A stretch of 64,000 nt of DNA from Epidermidibacterium keratini (lineage in GTDB: Bacteria; Actinomycetota; Actinomycetes; Mycobacteriales; Antricoccaceae), in NCBI RefSeq assembly GCF_009834025.1, contig NZ_CP047156.1, forward strand, positions 1,674,001-1,738,000, given 5' to 3'. Positions 57,358 through 64,000 of the stretch are shown here, piece by piece; the stretch's first letter is position 1, and every line of letters begins with the position of its first letter. A program made the position numbers and the translations under genes. The notes under the pieces were generated by a model, which had not been told where the DNA came from, searched no databases, and worked only from the letters and a program-made list of their open reading frames with translations.

Positions 57358-58881
57358 ATGGACTCGCAAACCGTCATCTTGCTCGTCGCGATCGTCTATC
57401 TGCTGATGATGCTCGCGGTCGGCGCCTGGGCCAACACCAAGATGAAGTCCTCCAAGGACTTCCTGGTAGCTGGACAGTCGCTCGGCTTCTTCGTCATGGC
57501 GATCGCGTCCTTCTCCTCCATCCAAAGCGGCTGGGGAATGGTCGGCTCGACCGGTACGACGTCCGCGTGGGGCGTCGGCGCCGTCGTGAGCGTCGCCGTC
57601 GTACCGCTCGGCTTCGCGCTCGCCTGGTTCCTACTCGGCGGGCGGCTGCGGCGAATCGCGCAGAAGCATGAGGTCTACAGCATCCCGGACATCGTGCGGG
57701 TGCGTTACAACAGCCGAGCCGCCCACATCTGGATGTCCATCGCGATGATTCTCGGCGCGATCGGCTACATGACCGCGCAGATCGTCGCGGCTGGCGTCAT
57801 CACCAGCCTGCTGCTGGGCATCCCCTTCATGACGGCCACTTGGATCGGCGGGCTGATCGTCGCGGCGTACACCATGGCCGGCGGCATGCTCGCCGCCGTC
57901 TGGACCGATCTGATCCAGGGCCTGGTGATGATCGGCATGTCGATCGCCATCTTCTTCATTGCGCTGTCGACCAGCGGCGGCTGGACCAACATGCTCGACA
58001 CGCTGGCCGGCGAGAGCACGAAGTTCGTCGCGCTCGAGGGCATCCAGCCTGCGGTGTGGATCGTCGCCAACGCGATCCTGTTGTGTTTCGGCATCATCGC
58101 CCAGCCGCAACTGATCCATAAGTTCCTGATGCTGAAGTCGGCCAAGGAGCTGAAGTGGGGCGCGACCGTCGCCGGCATCGGCTACGCGACAACCACTCTC
58201 TTCTCGCTCGGCGTCGGCCTCGCGATGCGCTCGGCCATCATCGAGGGTCGCGCAAACGAGCCCGACATCCTCGACGACACCGCCAACAGCTTCCTGTCGC
58301 AGTTCACCTCACCGGTGATCGCCGGCCTCGCCCTCGTGGCCCTGCTCGCGGCGATCATGTCCAGCGCATCGAGCTTCATCACGATCGGCGCCTCGGCGTT
58401 GACCCGCGACCTGATCGGGGCCCTGCGCGGCGGCACCTTGCGCCGCGAACTCACCTGGAACCGGCTCGCCAGCCTCGGTGTCGTGATGGCGTCGATCCTG
58501 ATCGGGCTCTATCTCAACCAGATCATCTACCTGCTCGGCGCGATCGGGTGGGCGGCGTTCGCGGCGGCGATCTTCGGGCCCGTCGTACTCGGCGTCTACT
58601 GGCGGCGCGGCACCGGCATCGCGGCGCTCGTCTCGGTCATCGTCGGACTCGCCCTCAACATCCTGCTGACGATCCTGACCTCGCAGGGCTTCTGGACTCC
58701 CCCGCCCACGTTCTTCGCCGGCCCGCTCGTGGTCACCGTCGGCGTACTCGTCTACGTCGCACTGTCCTACCTCACGTCGTCGCGGGCCGACCAGGAGCGC
58801 TTCGATGACCTCTACCCCGTCGATGAGGACGAGGCGGTCGTCGCCGGGAGTACGCCGCACCACGCGGAAGGAGCGCGCTAA
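57358..58881 (+). CDS. Sodium:solute symporter (SSS family)
   Basis: 507 residues with about 13 membrane spans, from TVILLVAIVYLLMMLAVGAW (5-24) to LVVTVGVLVYVALSYL near 470. SSS features: SKDFLVAGQSLGFFVMAIAS after TM1, GWGMVGSTGTTSAWGVG with the sodium-site Ser/Thr region, KHEVYSIPDIVRVRYNSRA, and the long span with SSASSFITIGASALTRDLIG. Likely imports an organic acid or amino-acid-like solute with Na+. It follows the AtuA gene by 92 bp and is followed by an overlapping small membrane protein, so it may be the uptake system for the pathway substrate. Confidence 0.92.
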   Translation: MDSQTVILLVAIVYLLMMLAVGAWANTKMKSSKDFLVAGQSLGFFVMAIASFSSIQSGWGMVGSTGTTSAWGVGAVVSVAVVPLGFALAWFLLGGRLRRIAQKHEVYSIPDIVRVRYNSRAAHIWMSIAMILGAIGYMTAQIVAAGVITSLLLGIPFMTATWIGGLIVAAYTMAGGMLAAVWTDLIQGLVMIGMSIAIFFIALSTSGGWTNMLDTLAGESTKFVALEGIQPAVWIVANAILLCFGIIAQPQLIHKFLMLKSAKELKWGATVAGIGYATTTLFSLGVGLAMRSAIIEGRANEPDILDDTANSFLSQFTSPVIAGLALVALLAAIMSSASSFITIGASALTRDLIGALRGGTLRRELTWNRLASLGVVMASILIGLYLNQIIYLLGAIGWAAFAAAIFGPVVLGVYWRRGTGIAALVSVIVGLALNILLTILTSQGFWTPPPTFFAGPLVVTVGVLVYVALSYLTSSRADQERFDDLYPVDEDEAVVAGSTPHHAEGAR

Positions 58882-59306
58882 TGCCCGCCCACAGCGAAGG
58901 ACAGGCCCGCGTCGACCGGATCGTGCTGGCCTTCACCGGGCTGCTCACCCTGACGATGGTCGGCATGCTCATCAACAGCCCCGGGCTCACCATGGTGCCG
59001 ATCCCGCTCATGGTCGCGTTGCTGACGTTGCTGGCCACCCTGCGTCCGGGCAATCACTGGCCCGCCCGCAATGTGCTGCTAGCCCAGGGAATCTTCCACC
59101 TGTGCTCGTTGGCGATCTGGCTGGTTGCGTGGCTCGCGGTCGGCAACAACGAGGTGACCATCGCCGGGATGACGACCAGCATGGGCATGCTCGTGGTCAT
59201 CGGCTGGCCGTTCTACACCATCACCAGCAGCCTGCTGTATGCCTACTGCTCGACGTACTCGAAGGCAATCGCCCAGGTCACCGCCGATGCCCCGGATCGA
59301 AACTGA
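58881..59306 (+). CDS. Small membrane protein, probable symporter partner
   Basis: 141 residues; its ATG overlaps the last base of the symporter stop codon (TAATG), indicating coupled translation. Four hydrophobic spans at about 12-30, 37-52, 66-86 and 95-118 (IVLAFTGLLTLTMVGMLI; LTMVPIPLMVALLTLLA; GIFHLCSLAIWLVAWLAVG; GMLVVIGWPFYTITSSLLYA). No known domain recognised. Small membrane partners accompany some SSS transporters, and that is the most economical reading. Confidence 0.75.
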   Translation: MPAHSEGQARVDRIVLAFTGLLTLTMVGMLINSPGLTMVPIPLMVALLTLLATLRPGNHWPARNVLLAQGIFHLCSLAIWLVAWLAVGNNEVTIAGMTTSMGMLVVIGWPFYTITSSLLYAYCSTYSKAIAQVTADAPDRN

Positions 59307-59401
59307 GTACGCCGAACTGATTGCGCGCAGTGCCATCAAGGGCGTTAGATGTTCCTGACCGGTAGCGACACGCCGGGCTGGAGAAAAATTCTGCGGGCAT
59401 C

Positions 59402-59429
59402 GGGAACCGCGCGGCGAGAAGCCACCGTC
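59402..59429 (+). promoter_or_regulatory. Possible ECF-sigma promoter upstream of the repeat protein gene
   Basis: GGGAAC-like box (GGGAACC at 59402-59408) and CGTC (59426-59429), 17-19 bp apart, resembling SigE/SigH-type promoters. About 70 bp of leader would precede the AGGAG and ATG at 59502. Weak evidence, from motif resemblance only. Confidence 0.25.
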
Positions 59430-59501
59430 AAGAGTTCGCACAACATGAAACGGCCTACAGCCGCTAACACACGAACTCACAACTTCCTATGAGGAGCAAT
59501 C

Positions 59502-60179
59502 ATGGATTACTACGACGTCGATGGAAACGGTGTTGCCGACTCGGTTGGTTATGACACCAACGGAGATGGCGTGAACGACGTGTACGAGGTCGACACCAAC
59601 GGCGACCAGTACGCCGACACCACCGTCACCGACTACAACCAGGACGGCTACGCCGACGGTTACTCCTCGGCCGACCCGTCGGCCCCCGGCGACAGCACCT
59701 ACTACGCAGGTGGCGAGACCACCGCTGGCGGCGGCACCACCTACGACAGCGACGGCGACGGCGTTGCCGACCAGGTCGGCTACGACACCAACGGCGACGG
59801 CATCGATGACGTCTACAACATCGACACCGACGGCGACCAGTACACCGACACCACCGTCACCGACTACAACCAGGACGGCTACGCCGACGACGGCTCGGCC
59901 ACTGTCTACTCCAACCAGTACGAGACCGCGACCGACAGCACCTACGGCTCGTCCGGCGCCACGACCGACTCGGGCTCGGCATCGGCCTCGTCGGCCAGCT
60001 CGGCCTCGTCCTCGGACACCACCTACTACGACTCCGACTACGACGGTGTGGCTGACTCGGTCGGCTACGACACCAACGGCGACGGCATCGACGATGTCTA
60101 CGTGATCGACACCGACGGCGACCAGTACGCGGACACCACGGTCACCGACTACAACCAGGACGGCTACGCCGACTCCTAA
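59502..60179 (+). CDS. Asp-rich protein of three 49-residue EF-hand-like repeats, no signal peptide
   Basis: 225 residues, ATG behind GAGGAG. Three nearly identical 49-residue units at residues 4-52, 81-129 and 176-224. Each carries four Asp loops: D-x-D-G-x-G-V-A-D, D-T-N-G-D-G-(V/I)-(N/D)-D, D-T-(N/D)-G-D-Q-Y-(A/T)-D and D-Y-N-Q-D-G-Y-A-D, i.e. 12 possible Ca2+ loops of the dockerin/thrombospondin-3 kind. Linkers are Gly/Thr/Ser-rich (53-80, 130-175). There is no signal peptide, transmembrane segment, sorting motif or Cys, and the protein is strongly acidic. It ends at a very strong terminator. I recognise no family; calcium binding is inferred from the loops. Confidence 0.85.
   Translation: MDYYDVDGNGVADSVGYDTNGDGVNDVYEVDTNGDQYADTTVTDYNQDGYADGYSSADPSAPGDSTYYAGGETTAGGGTTYDSDGDGVADQVGYDTNGDGIDDVYNIDTDGDQYTDTTVTDYNQDGYADDGSATVYSNQYETATDSTYGSSGATTDSGSASASSASSASSSDTTYYDSDYDGVADSVGYDTNGDGIDDVYVIDTDGDQYADTTVTDYNQDGYADS
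59511..60173. repeat. Three 147-bp coding repeats of the Asp-rich gene
   Basis: Units at 59511-59657, 59742-59888 and 60027-60173 are closely similar at the DNA level (for instance GACACCACCGTCACCGACTA occurs in units 1 and 2, with one change in unit 3). Spacers of 84 and 138 bp differ in sequence and length. Confidence 0.85.
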
Positions 60180-60190
60180 ACAAGCACCGC

Positions 60191-60239
60191 ACAACGGCGG
60201 GCCGAGACGACCAGATCGTCTCGGCCCGCTGTGCGTTGT
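60191..60239 (+). terminator. Very stable terminator after the Asp-rich repeat gene
   Basis: GCGGGCCGAGACGA (60197-60210) and TCGTCTCGGCCCGC (60216-60229) pair perfectly over 14 bp with a 5-nt loop; ACAACG (60191-60196) and CGTTGT (60234-60239) extend it beyond a small internal loop. Because it is symmetric it can also end the convergent gene at 60270. Confidence 0.9.
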
Positions 60240-60269
60240 GCGGCGTACTGGCGGGGTACGCCGAGCCGG

Positions 60270-61064
60270 TTAGGCGGCCGGCGGGAACTGGCCGGGGCGC
60301 CGCCCGCTGCCGGGCTTGCCGGCAAACGCCTGCGCGACCTCGAGGAACTCCTCGGCAAGCGGTCCGTCCGCTTCCAACGCGGTATCGGCGCGGTGGCGAC
60401 GCTGCGTCATCAGCAGCGCCATATCGAGCGCGCTGCCGCGGATCACGTCGGTCTCGGACTCGCCGAAGACCCAGGTGCCTCCGGACGGCGCGATCACCTC
60501 GATGCGGACGTCGGCATCGGGCACCGGCAGGTCGCGGTTGGCGTAGGCAAAGCCGCGGGCGCGGTAGCCGATGTGGAGCACGTGCCGCAGCCGGTCGGTC
60601 GGTTCGCGGCGTACGCCGAACGTATCGGCGATGTCCTGCCCGTGCGCCCAGTGCTCCATGATGCGGGCGGTGCAGGCGGACGCGACGCTCATCGGCGGTC
60701 CGTACCACTGGGTCCGAAGGCCCGCCGGAGCGCCGGTCATCGCGTCGTACATCGGCTGGCGCCCCGAGCGCCACAGCGCGAAGAGGTCGTCCGGGCGCAT
60801 CTGCACCAGCGGCCCGGCAACCGTGGTGGTGTAGTCCGGGTCGGCCTTGGCGACCTTCAGCGACTCCGCGAACGCGTCCGGGTCGACGATCGACTCGGTG
60901 ACCGCGCCGTCGAAGAACGCCAGGTGCGCCACCTGGTGCGCGACGGTCCAGCCCTCGGCGGGCGTATCTGCGCCCCAGTCCTCGTCCGAGCGCCCGGACA
61001 GCAGCTCGTCGACCGACTCCTGCTCGGCTTTCAGATCGGATACAAGCGCTGCGATATCGGCCAT
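60270..61064 (-). CDS. TIGR03084-family metal-binding protein (maleylpyruvate isomerase-like, DinB fold)
   Basis: 264 residues from the ATG at 61064; longer frames cross the divergent crotonase. The N-terminal four-helix DinB/MDMPI domain has the candidate metal ligands in WTVAHQVAHLAFFDG (His43 or so and His47) and in RIMEHWAHGQDIADTFG (about 134-150), with a C-terminal sheet domain (ADVRIEVIAPSGGTWVFG). Proteins of this fold in actinobacteria include mycothiol-dependent isomerases. In my recollection TIGR03084 genes recur near AtuA and acyl-CoA genes. Divergent from the crotonase across a 53-bp palindrome. Confidence 0.85.
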   Translation of the reverse strand: MADIAALVSDLKAEQESVDELLSGRSDEDWGADTPAEGWTVAHQVAHLAFFDGAVTESIVDPDAFAESLKVAKADPDYTTTVAGPLVQMRPDDLFALWRSGRQPMYDAMTGAPAGLRTQWYGPPMSVASACTARIMEHWAHGQDIADTFGVRREPTDRLRHVLHIGYRARGFAYANRDLPVPDADVRIEVIAPSGGTWVFGESETDVIRGSALDMALLMTQRRHRADTALEADGPLAEEFLEVAQAFAGKPGSGRRPGQFPPAA

Positions 61065-61081
61065 ACGGCGACTCCCGGGGC

Positions 61082-61134
61082 GGTGGTGGACATTGCTTCG
61101 ATACTCGCGAAGTATCGAGGCGAAGTCCACCACC
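61082..61134. promoter_or_regulatory. 53-bp nested palindrome in the TIGR03084/crotonase divergent promoter
   Basis: Outer arms GGTGGTGGAC (61082-61091) and GTCCACCACC (61125-61134) pair over 10 bp; inner arms CTTCG/CGAAG and CGATACT (61099-61105)/AGTATCG (61111-61117) also pair around CGCGA. It starts 18 bp from one start codon and ends 22 bp from the other, so it is well placed as an operator or a divergent-terminator-like structure. Confidence 0.7.
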
Positions 61135-61155
61135 ATCTGACTGCTAGGAGAACTC

Positions 61156-61914
61156 ATGCCCGAGCTCGTGCACCTCGAGGTCATCAACGGCGTCGCGACC
61201 ATCACCCTCGACTCGCAGGAAAACCGCAACGCGCTGTCCGAGCAGCTGATGAACGAGCTCATCGGACATCTGCAGACGTGCGAAAAGGATCCCGCCGTAC
61301 GCGTCGTCGTCATCACCCATGCCGGGCCGGTCTTCTGCTCCGGCGCAGACCTCAAGGCGGCATCGAGCGGCGGGATGAACACCGGCGCGCTGATGGTCAG
61401 CATGCTGCGCGCGATCGCGGCACTGCCCAAGCCGGTCATCGTCAAGGCCGCCGGCGCCGTGCGCGCGGGCGGGCTCGGCATCGTCGGCGCCGCCGACATC
61501 GCGCTGACGACCGAGGATCAGACGTTTGCCTTCACCGAGGCGCGGCTCGGGCTGGCGGCCGCGATCATCTCGCTGACCACCCTGCCGCGGATGGACGAGC
61601 GTACGGCGACCCGGTGGTATCTGACCGGCGAGACGTTTGACGGCAAGGCCGCCGCCGCGGCTGGCCTGGTCAGCGCCGCCGTACCCGCCAATCGGCTGGA
61701 TCTGGCGATGGCCGAGACGGTCGCCGGGCTGCTTCAGGCCTCGCCGCAGGGGCTGGCCGAGACCAAGGCGCTGCTGTCGCGCGGGCTGGTGCGTCACATC
61801 GACGAGTACGGCGAGCAGATGGTCGAGCTGTCGCAGCGGCTGTTTCGCAGCGAGGAGGCGCTCGAGGGCATGCGCGCGTTCAAGGAGAAGCGCAAGCCCT
61901 CCTGGACTGCGTAG
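61156..61914 (+). CDS. Enoyl-CoA hydratase-family protein, methylglutaconyl/isohexenylglutaconyl-hydratase-like
   Basis: 252 residues, ATG with AGGAG upstream. Crotonase fold with oxyanion loops VFCSGADLK (about 56-64) and VRAGGLGIVGAADIAL (about 103-118). The first catalytic Glu of mitochondrial ECH (in GGGCELA) is replaced here (GGLGIVG), while the second is kept (FTEARLG, about 130-136). This GGxG arrangement with one Glu is what I recall for LiuC/AtuE-type glutaconyl-CoA hydratases. Given the AtuA gene and the carboxylase nearby, hydration of a carboxylated branched enoyl-CoA is a reasonable inference. Confidence 0.85.
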   Translation: MPELVHLEVINGVATITLDSQENRNALSEQLMNELIGHLQTCEKDPAVRVVVITHAGPVFCSGADLKAASSGGMNTGALMVSMLRAIAALPKPVIVKAAGAVRAGGLGIVGAADIALTTEDQTFAFTEARLGLAAAIISLTTLPRMDERTATRWYLTGETFDGKAAAAAGLVSAAVPANRLDLAMAETVAGLLQASPQGLAETKALLSRGLVRHIDEYGEQMVELSQRLFRSEEALEGMRAFKEKRKPSWTA

Positions 61915-62814
61915 CTACGGCCGCCCGGCGTGCGGTACGTCGACGGTGGTCGCCACGATCCGCGCCTCCCGGGCCGCCGCGCGGTCCTTCGCGTCGTAGT
62001 CCGGCGCGACGCAGATAAACAGCGTCTTGCCGTCGTCGCCGCCGAGCGCGCAGGCAAATGCGGTCTCCTCGCCGACGTCGACCTGGTCGAGGATCTCGCC
62101 GCCCTCCGCGACCCGGATCGCGCGGCTGCCGAGCGTGTCGGCGACCCAGAGCGCGCCCTCGGCATCGAGCGTGCAGCCGTCAGGGTGGATCACGCTCGCT
62201 GCCACGATCTCGTCGATGTCGGTCGACTCCAGCGTCGGGCCAAACGACGCCCAGTCACGGCGCTCGCCCAATGCTCCGTCGGCGCCGATCGAGAACGCCG
62301 AGATGCGGTTGCCGAAAGTCTCGGCCACGATCAGCGTCGCGTCGTCGGGGGTGATCACCGAGCCGTTCGGGAAGTGCAGGCCCGAGGCGGCCGAGCTCAC
62401 CGAGCCGTCGGTCTGCACCAGCGCGATGTCGGCCGTCGCGTAGTCGCCCTCGGCGGTCATGATGTCCCAGCCGAAGTTGCCGACGTACGCCCGGCCCTTC
62501 GCATCGACCACCATGTCGTTGGCATAGCCGGTCGCGATGCTCGACAGGTCGGCGTACTCCTGCAGCGACGCGCCGTCGAAGCTCAGCACCTTCTGGTCGA
62601 TCATCGACACCACCAGCAGCGTGCCGTCGGGCAGCCAGCCGAGCCCAGAGGGCTGGTTAGGCACCGTGACGATGTCTTCGATCTGCCCGGTCGCATCGAT
62701 CGCGACGACCCGATGGGTATAGAAGTCCGATGCCCACAGCCGCCCGTCGCGCCACCGCGGACCCTCCAAGAACGAGAACCCGTCGACCAGCACCTTCAAC
62801 TCGCGACCTGACAT
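61915..62814 (-). CDS. SMP-30/gluconolactonase-family protein
   Basis: 299 residues, six-bladed beta-propeller of the SMP-30/LRE type. Blades and metal-site residues: FSFLEGPRWRDGRLWASDFY (Glu near 17), LSSIATGYANDMVVDAKGRA (Asn-Asp near 105) and ASVIHPDGCTLDAEGALWVA (Asp near 212). Lactonase or other hydrolase; cytoplasmic. It is convergent with the crotonase, with the stops adjacent (61914/61915). Its link to the pathway is unclear; a lactone-opening step would fit. Confidence 0.9.
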   Translation of the reverse strand: MSGRELKVLVDGFSFLEGPRWRDGRLWASDFYTHRVVAIDATGQIEDIVTVPNQPSGLGWLPDGTLLVVSMIDQKVLSFDGASLQEYADLSSIATGYANDMVVDAKGRAYVGNFGWDIMTAEGDYATADIALVQTDGSVSSAASGLHFPNGSVITPDDATLIVAETFGNRISAFSIGADGALGERRDWASFGPTLESTDIDEIVAASVIHPDGCTLDAEGALWVADTLGSRAIRVAEGGEILDQVDVGEETAFACALGGDDGKTLFICVAPDYDAKDRAAAREARIVATTVDVPHAGRP

Positions 62815-62886
62815 CGCCCACCCTCACTATCGATTCGGTTACCGCGCCTAACCCTGCCAAATGCCGGCGAGTACGTCGAGCAGTGG

Positions 62887-63660
62887 TCAGTGCGCGCCGT
62901 ACGCGCTGCCGCCGTCGACCTTGATGATCGTGCCGGTGGTGTAGGACGAGGCGTCGCTGGCCAGGTAGAGCGCGGCGCCGACGATCTCGCCCGGCTCGCC
63001 GCCGCGCTGCAGCGGGATGTCGTCGCGAGCGCGCTCGGCGAACGCCTCGAGGTCCCACGCCTTGGAGATGTCGGTCAAGAACGGCCCGGGCATCAGCCCG
63101 TTGACCCGCACGGTCGGCGAGAACTCCCGCGCGAGCCCCAGCGTCATCGCGTTGAGGCCGGCCTTGGCCATCGCGTAGGGCACGATGTCGCCGCGCGGCG
63201 CCACCGACGCGGTGCTGGAGACGTTGATGATCGCGCCCCCGCCGGCCTCGACCATCCGGGTGCCGACCAGCGAGCTCAGCCGGAACGGGCCCTTGAGGTT
63301 GACGCCGAGCACCTTGTCGAACAACTCCTCGCTCACCTCGGCGACCGACGGATACAGCGGTGACATGCCGGCGTTGTTGACGAGTACGTCGATGCGTCCG
63401 AACCGCTCGTAGGTCTGCTCTGCCAGGCGCGTGCACTGCTCCCAGTCGCCAACATGTGCTGCGATTCCTAGCGTCTCGGCGCCGGTGGCTTCGGCGATCT
63501 CGCGCGACGCCTGCTCGACCGAGTCGGCCTTGCGGCTGGCGATGACGACGCGAGCACCCTGTTCGGCGTACGCCTCGGCGATCTGCCGGCCGAGCCCCCG
63601 GCTGCCGCCGGTGATCAGCGCGACCTTGTCATCGAGACGAAAAGAAGGAGTAGCGGGCAT
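62887..63660 (-). CDS. SDR-family oxidoreductase
   Basis: 257 residues, ATG with GGAGG upstream. Classical SDR: TGGSRGLG (18-24), NNAG (95-98), Ser148-149, Tyr162-x3-Lys166 (PYAMAKAGL), C-terminal TGTIIKVDGGSAYG. Closest in style to gluconate 5-dehydrogenase/3-oxoacyl-ACP reductase-like SDRs. Acts on a small alcohol or ketone; substrate unknown. Upstream of the SMP-30 gene in the same direction (72-bp gap), so the two may be co-transcribed. Confidence 0.9.
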   Translation of the reverse strand: MPATPSFRLDDKVALITGGSRGLGRQIAEAYAEQGARVVIASRKADSVEQASREIAEATGAETLGIAAHVGDWEQCTRLAEQTYERFGRIDVLVNNAGMSPLYPSVAEVSEELFDKVLGVNLKGPFRLSSLVGTRMVEAGGGAIINVSSTASVAPRGDIVPYAMAKAGLNAMTLGLAREFSPTVRVNGLMPGPFLTDISKAWDLEAFAERARDDIPLQRGGEPGEIVGAALYLASDASSYTTGTIIKVDGGSAYGAH

Positions 63661-63721
63661 CGGGGCCTCCAGTATGACGGGATTACCCGACCCTACCCAG
63701 TGAGCACAGCTGAGCCCGTGA

Positions 63722-63812
63722 TCTCGACAACCGCTCGGTCGCTAACGCTCCCTCGCTGCTTGTCCTGAGCAGGAGCGAGGAACGAGCTCCGTGTCGAAGG
63801 GCTCGATCACCG
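63722..63812. repeat. Dispersed repeat copy 6 (long form)
   Basis: About 91 bp from TCTCGACAACCGCTCGG to GGGCTCGATCACCG, nearly identical to the copy at 20327-20419. It lies between the SDR start and the 3' end of the LuxR-type gene. Confidence 0.75.
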
Positions 63813-63844
63813 ATATTGGGGGCGCCTCGCTCACCGATGTGGGG

Positions 63845-64000
63845 TTAGAGCCAGCCGGAGCGGCGGGCGATGGCCGCTGCCTCGGTGCGGCTGCCGGCGC
63901 CGGTCTTGGCGAGAATGTTGCTGACATGCACGCTCGCGGTCTTCGCGCTGATGAACAACGTCGCCGCGATCTGCTTGTTGGTCTTGCCCTCATCGACCAG
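63845..64000 (-). CDS. LuxR-family response regulator, C-terminal HTH (5' part outside window)
   Basis: Read by me on the minus strand: the frame from the window edge to the TAA at 63845-63847 gives 51 residues beginning LVDEGKTNKQIAATLFISAK, then TASVHVSNILAKTGAGSRTE and ending AAAIARRSGWL. This is the LuxR/FixJ recognition helix and the last helix of the domain. The rest of the gene, probably a receiver domain or an ATPase module, is not in the window. Confidence 0.88.
   Translation of the reverse strand: MVDEGKTNKQIAATLFISAKTASVHVSNILAKTGAGSRTEAAAIARRSGWL

Noticed and set aside
59502-60179. Asp-rich repeat gene as a cellulosome dockerin
   Set aside because: No cohesin, glycoside hydrolase or signal peptide is present, and the loops occur in 49-residue blocks of four, not dockerin pairs.

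Overview
The window is chromosomal DNA of a high-GC actinobacterium. Evidence is strongly GC-biased third codon positions, many GTG starts, an actinobacterial furA-katG pair, a DUF222/HNH '13E12'-type protein, a putative mycothiol-linked TIGR03084 protein, an ACR3/LMW-phosphatase-type ars operon and several promoters that look leaderless. A Nocardioides/Geodermatophilales-like lineage is possible, but the genus cannot be fixed from this sequence. I see no rRNA, tRNA, CRISPR array, prophage or insertion sequence. Coding density is high and most regions carry catabolic genes.

Layout. 1-4042: partial NAD(P)-binding protein, a large protein with a PH-like C-terminus, a TipA-type MerR regulator with a perfect dyad and 21-bp iterons upstream, and a universal stress protein. 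4060-6881: furA-katG. 6927-17506: aerobic benzoyl-CoA ('box') pathway (boxB, boxC, benzoate-CoA ligase), with a separate flavoprotein reductase and a 7Fe-type ferredoxin in place of the usual fused BoxA, plus GNAT, DUF6194, two-MerR and PaaX-type genes, an amidohydrolase and a small hypothetical. 17641-20302: thrE and ilvA. 20917-27965: GntR regulator divergent from mtnA, a sugar-type ABC importer and mtnK, together a likely methylthioribose uptake and phosphorylation operon. 28282-29889: DUF222/HNH protein.

29905-46772: acyl-CoA ligases, M3 oligopeptidase, AraC regulator, hot-dog thioesterase, SDR (3-hydroxybutyrate dehydrogenase-like), lipoprotein, CoA-transferase, DyP peroxidase, acyl-CoA dehydrogenase, fumarase. 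46902-49511: arsR-acr3-arsC-arsM, all joined by 4-bp overlaps. 49621-63660: acyl-CoA ligase, TetR regulator divergent from a biotin-dependent acyl-CoA carboxylase, an AtuA-family protein, a sodium:solute symporter with a small membrane partner, an Asp-rich triplicate-repeat protein, a TIGR03084 protein, a glutaconyl-hydratase-like crotonase, SMP-30 and SDR genes. The window ends inside a LuxR-type gene.

How it fits together. A dyad TGACA-N4-TGTCA lies upstream of two acyl-CoA ligase transcription units, the acyl-CoA dehydrogenase and the TetR/carboxylase divergent promoter. I read this as one TetR-controlled acyl-acid degradation regulon spread over about 20 kb. Two dispersed intergenic repeat families are present: (i) about 59-bp palindromes with conserved ACCTGCGGTGG/CCACCGCAGGT outer arms and inner arms that differ between copies but still pair, and (ii) GGTGGTCGAG/TCTCGACAACC elements, one of which supplies the C-terminal codons of a GIY-YIG gene. 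Three convergent gene pairs end on a single shared CTAG.
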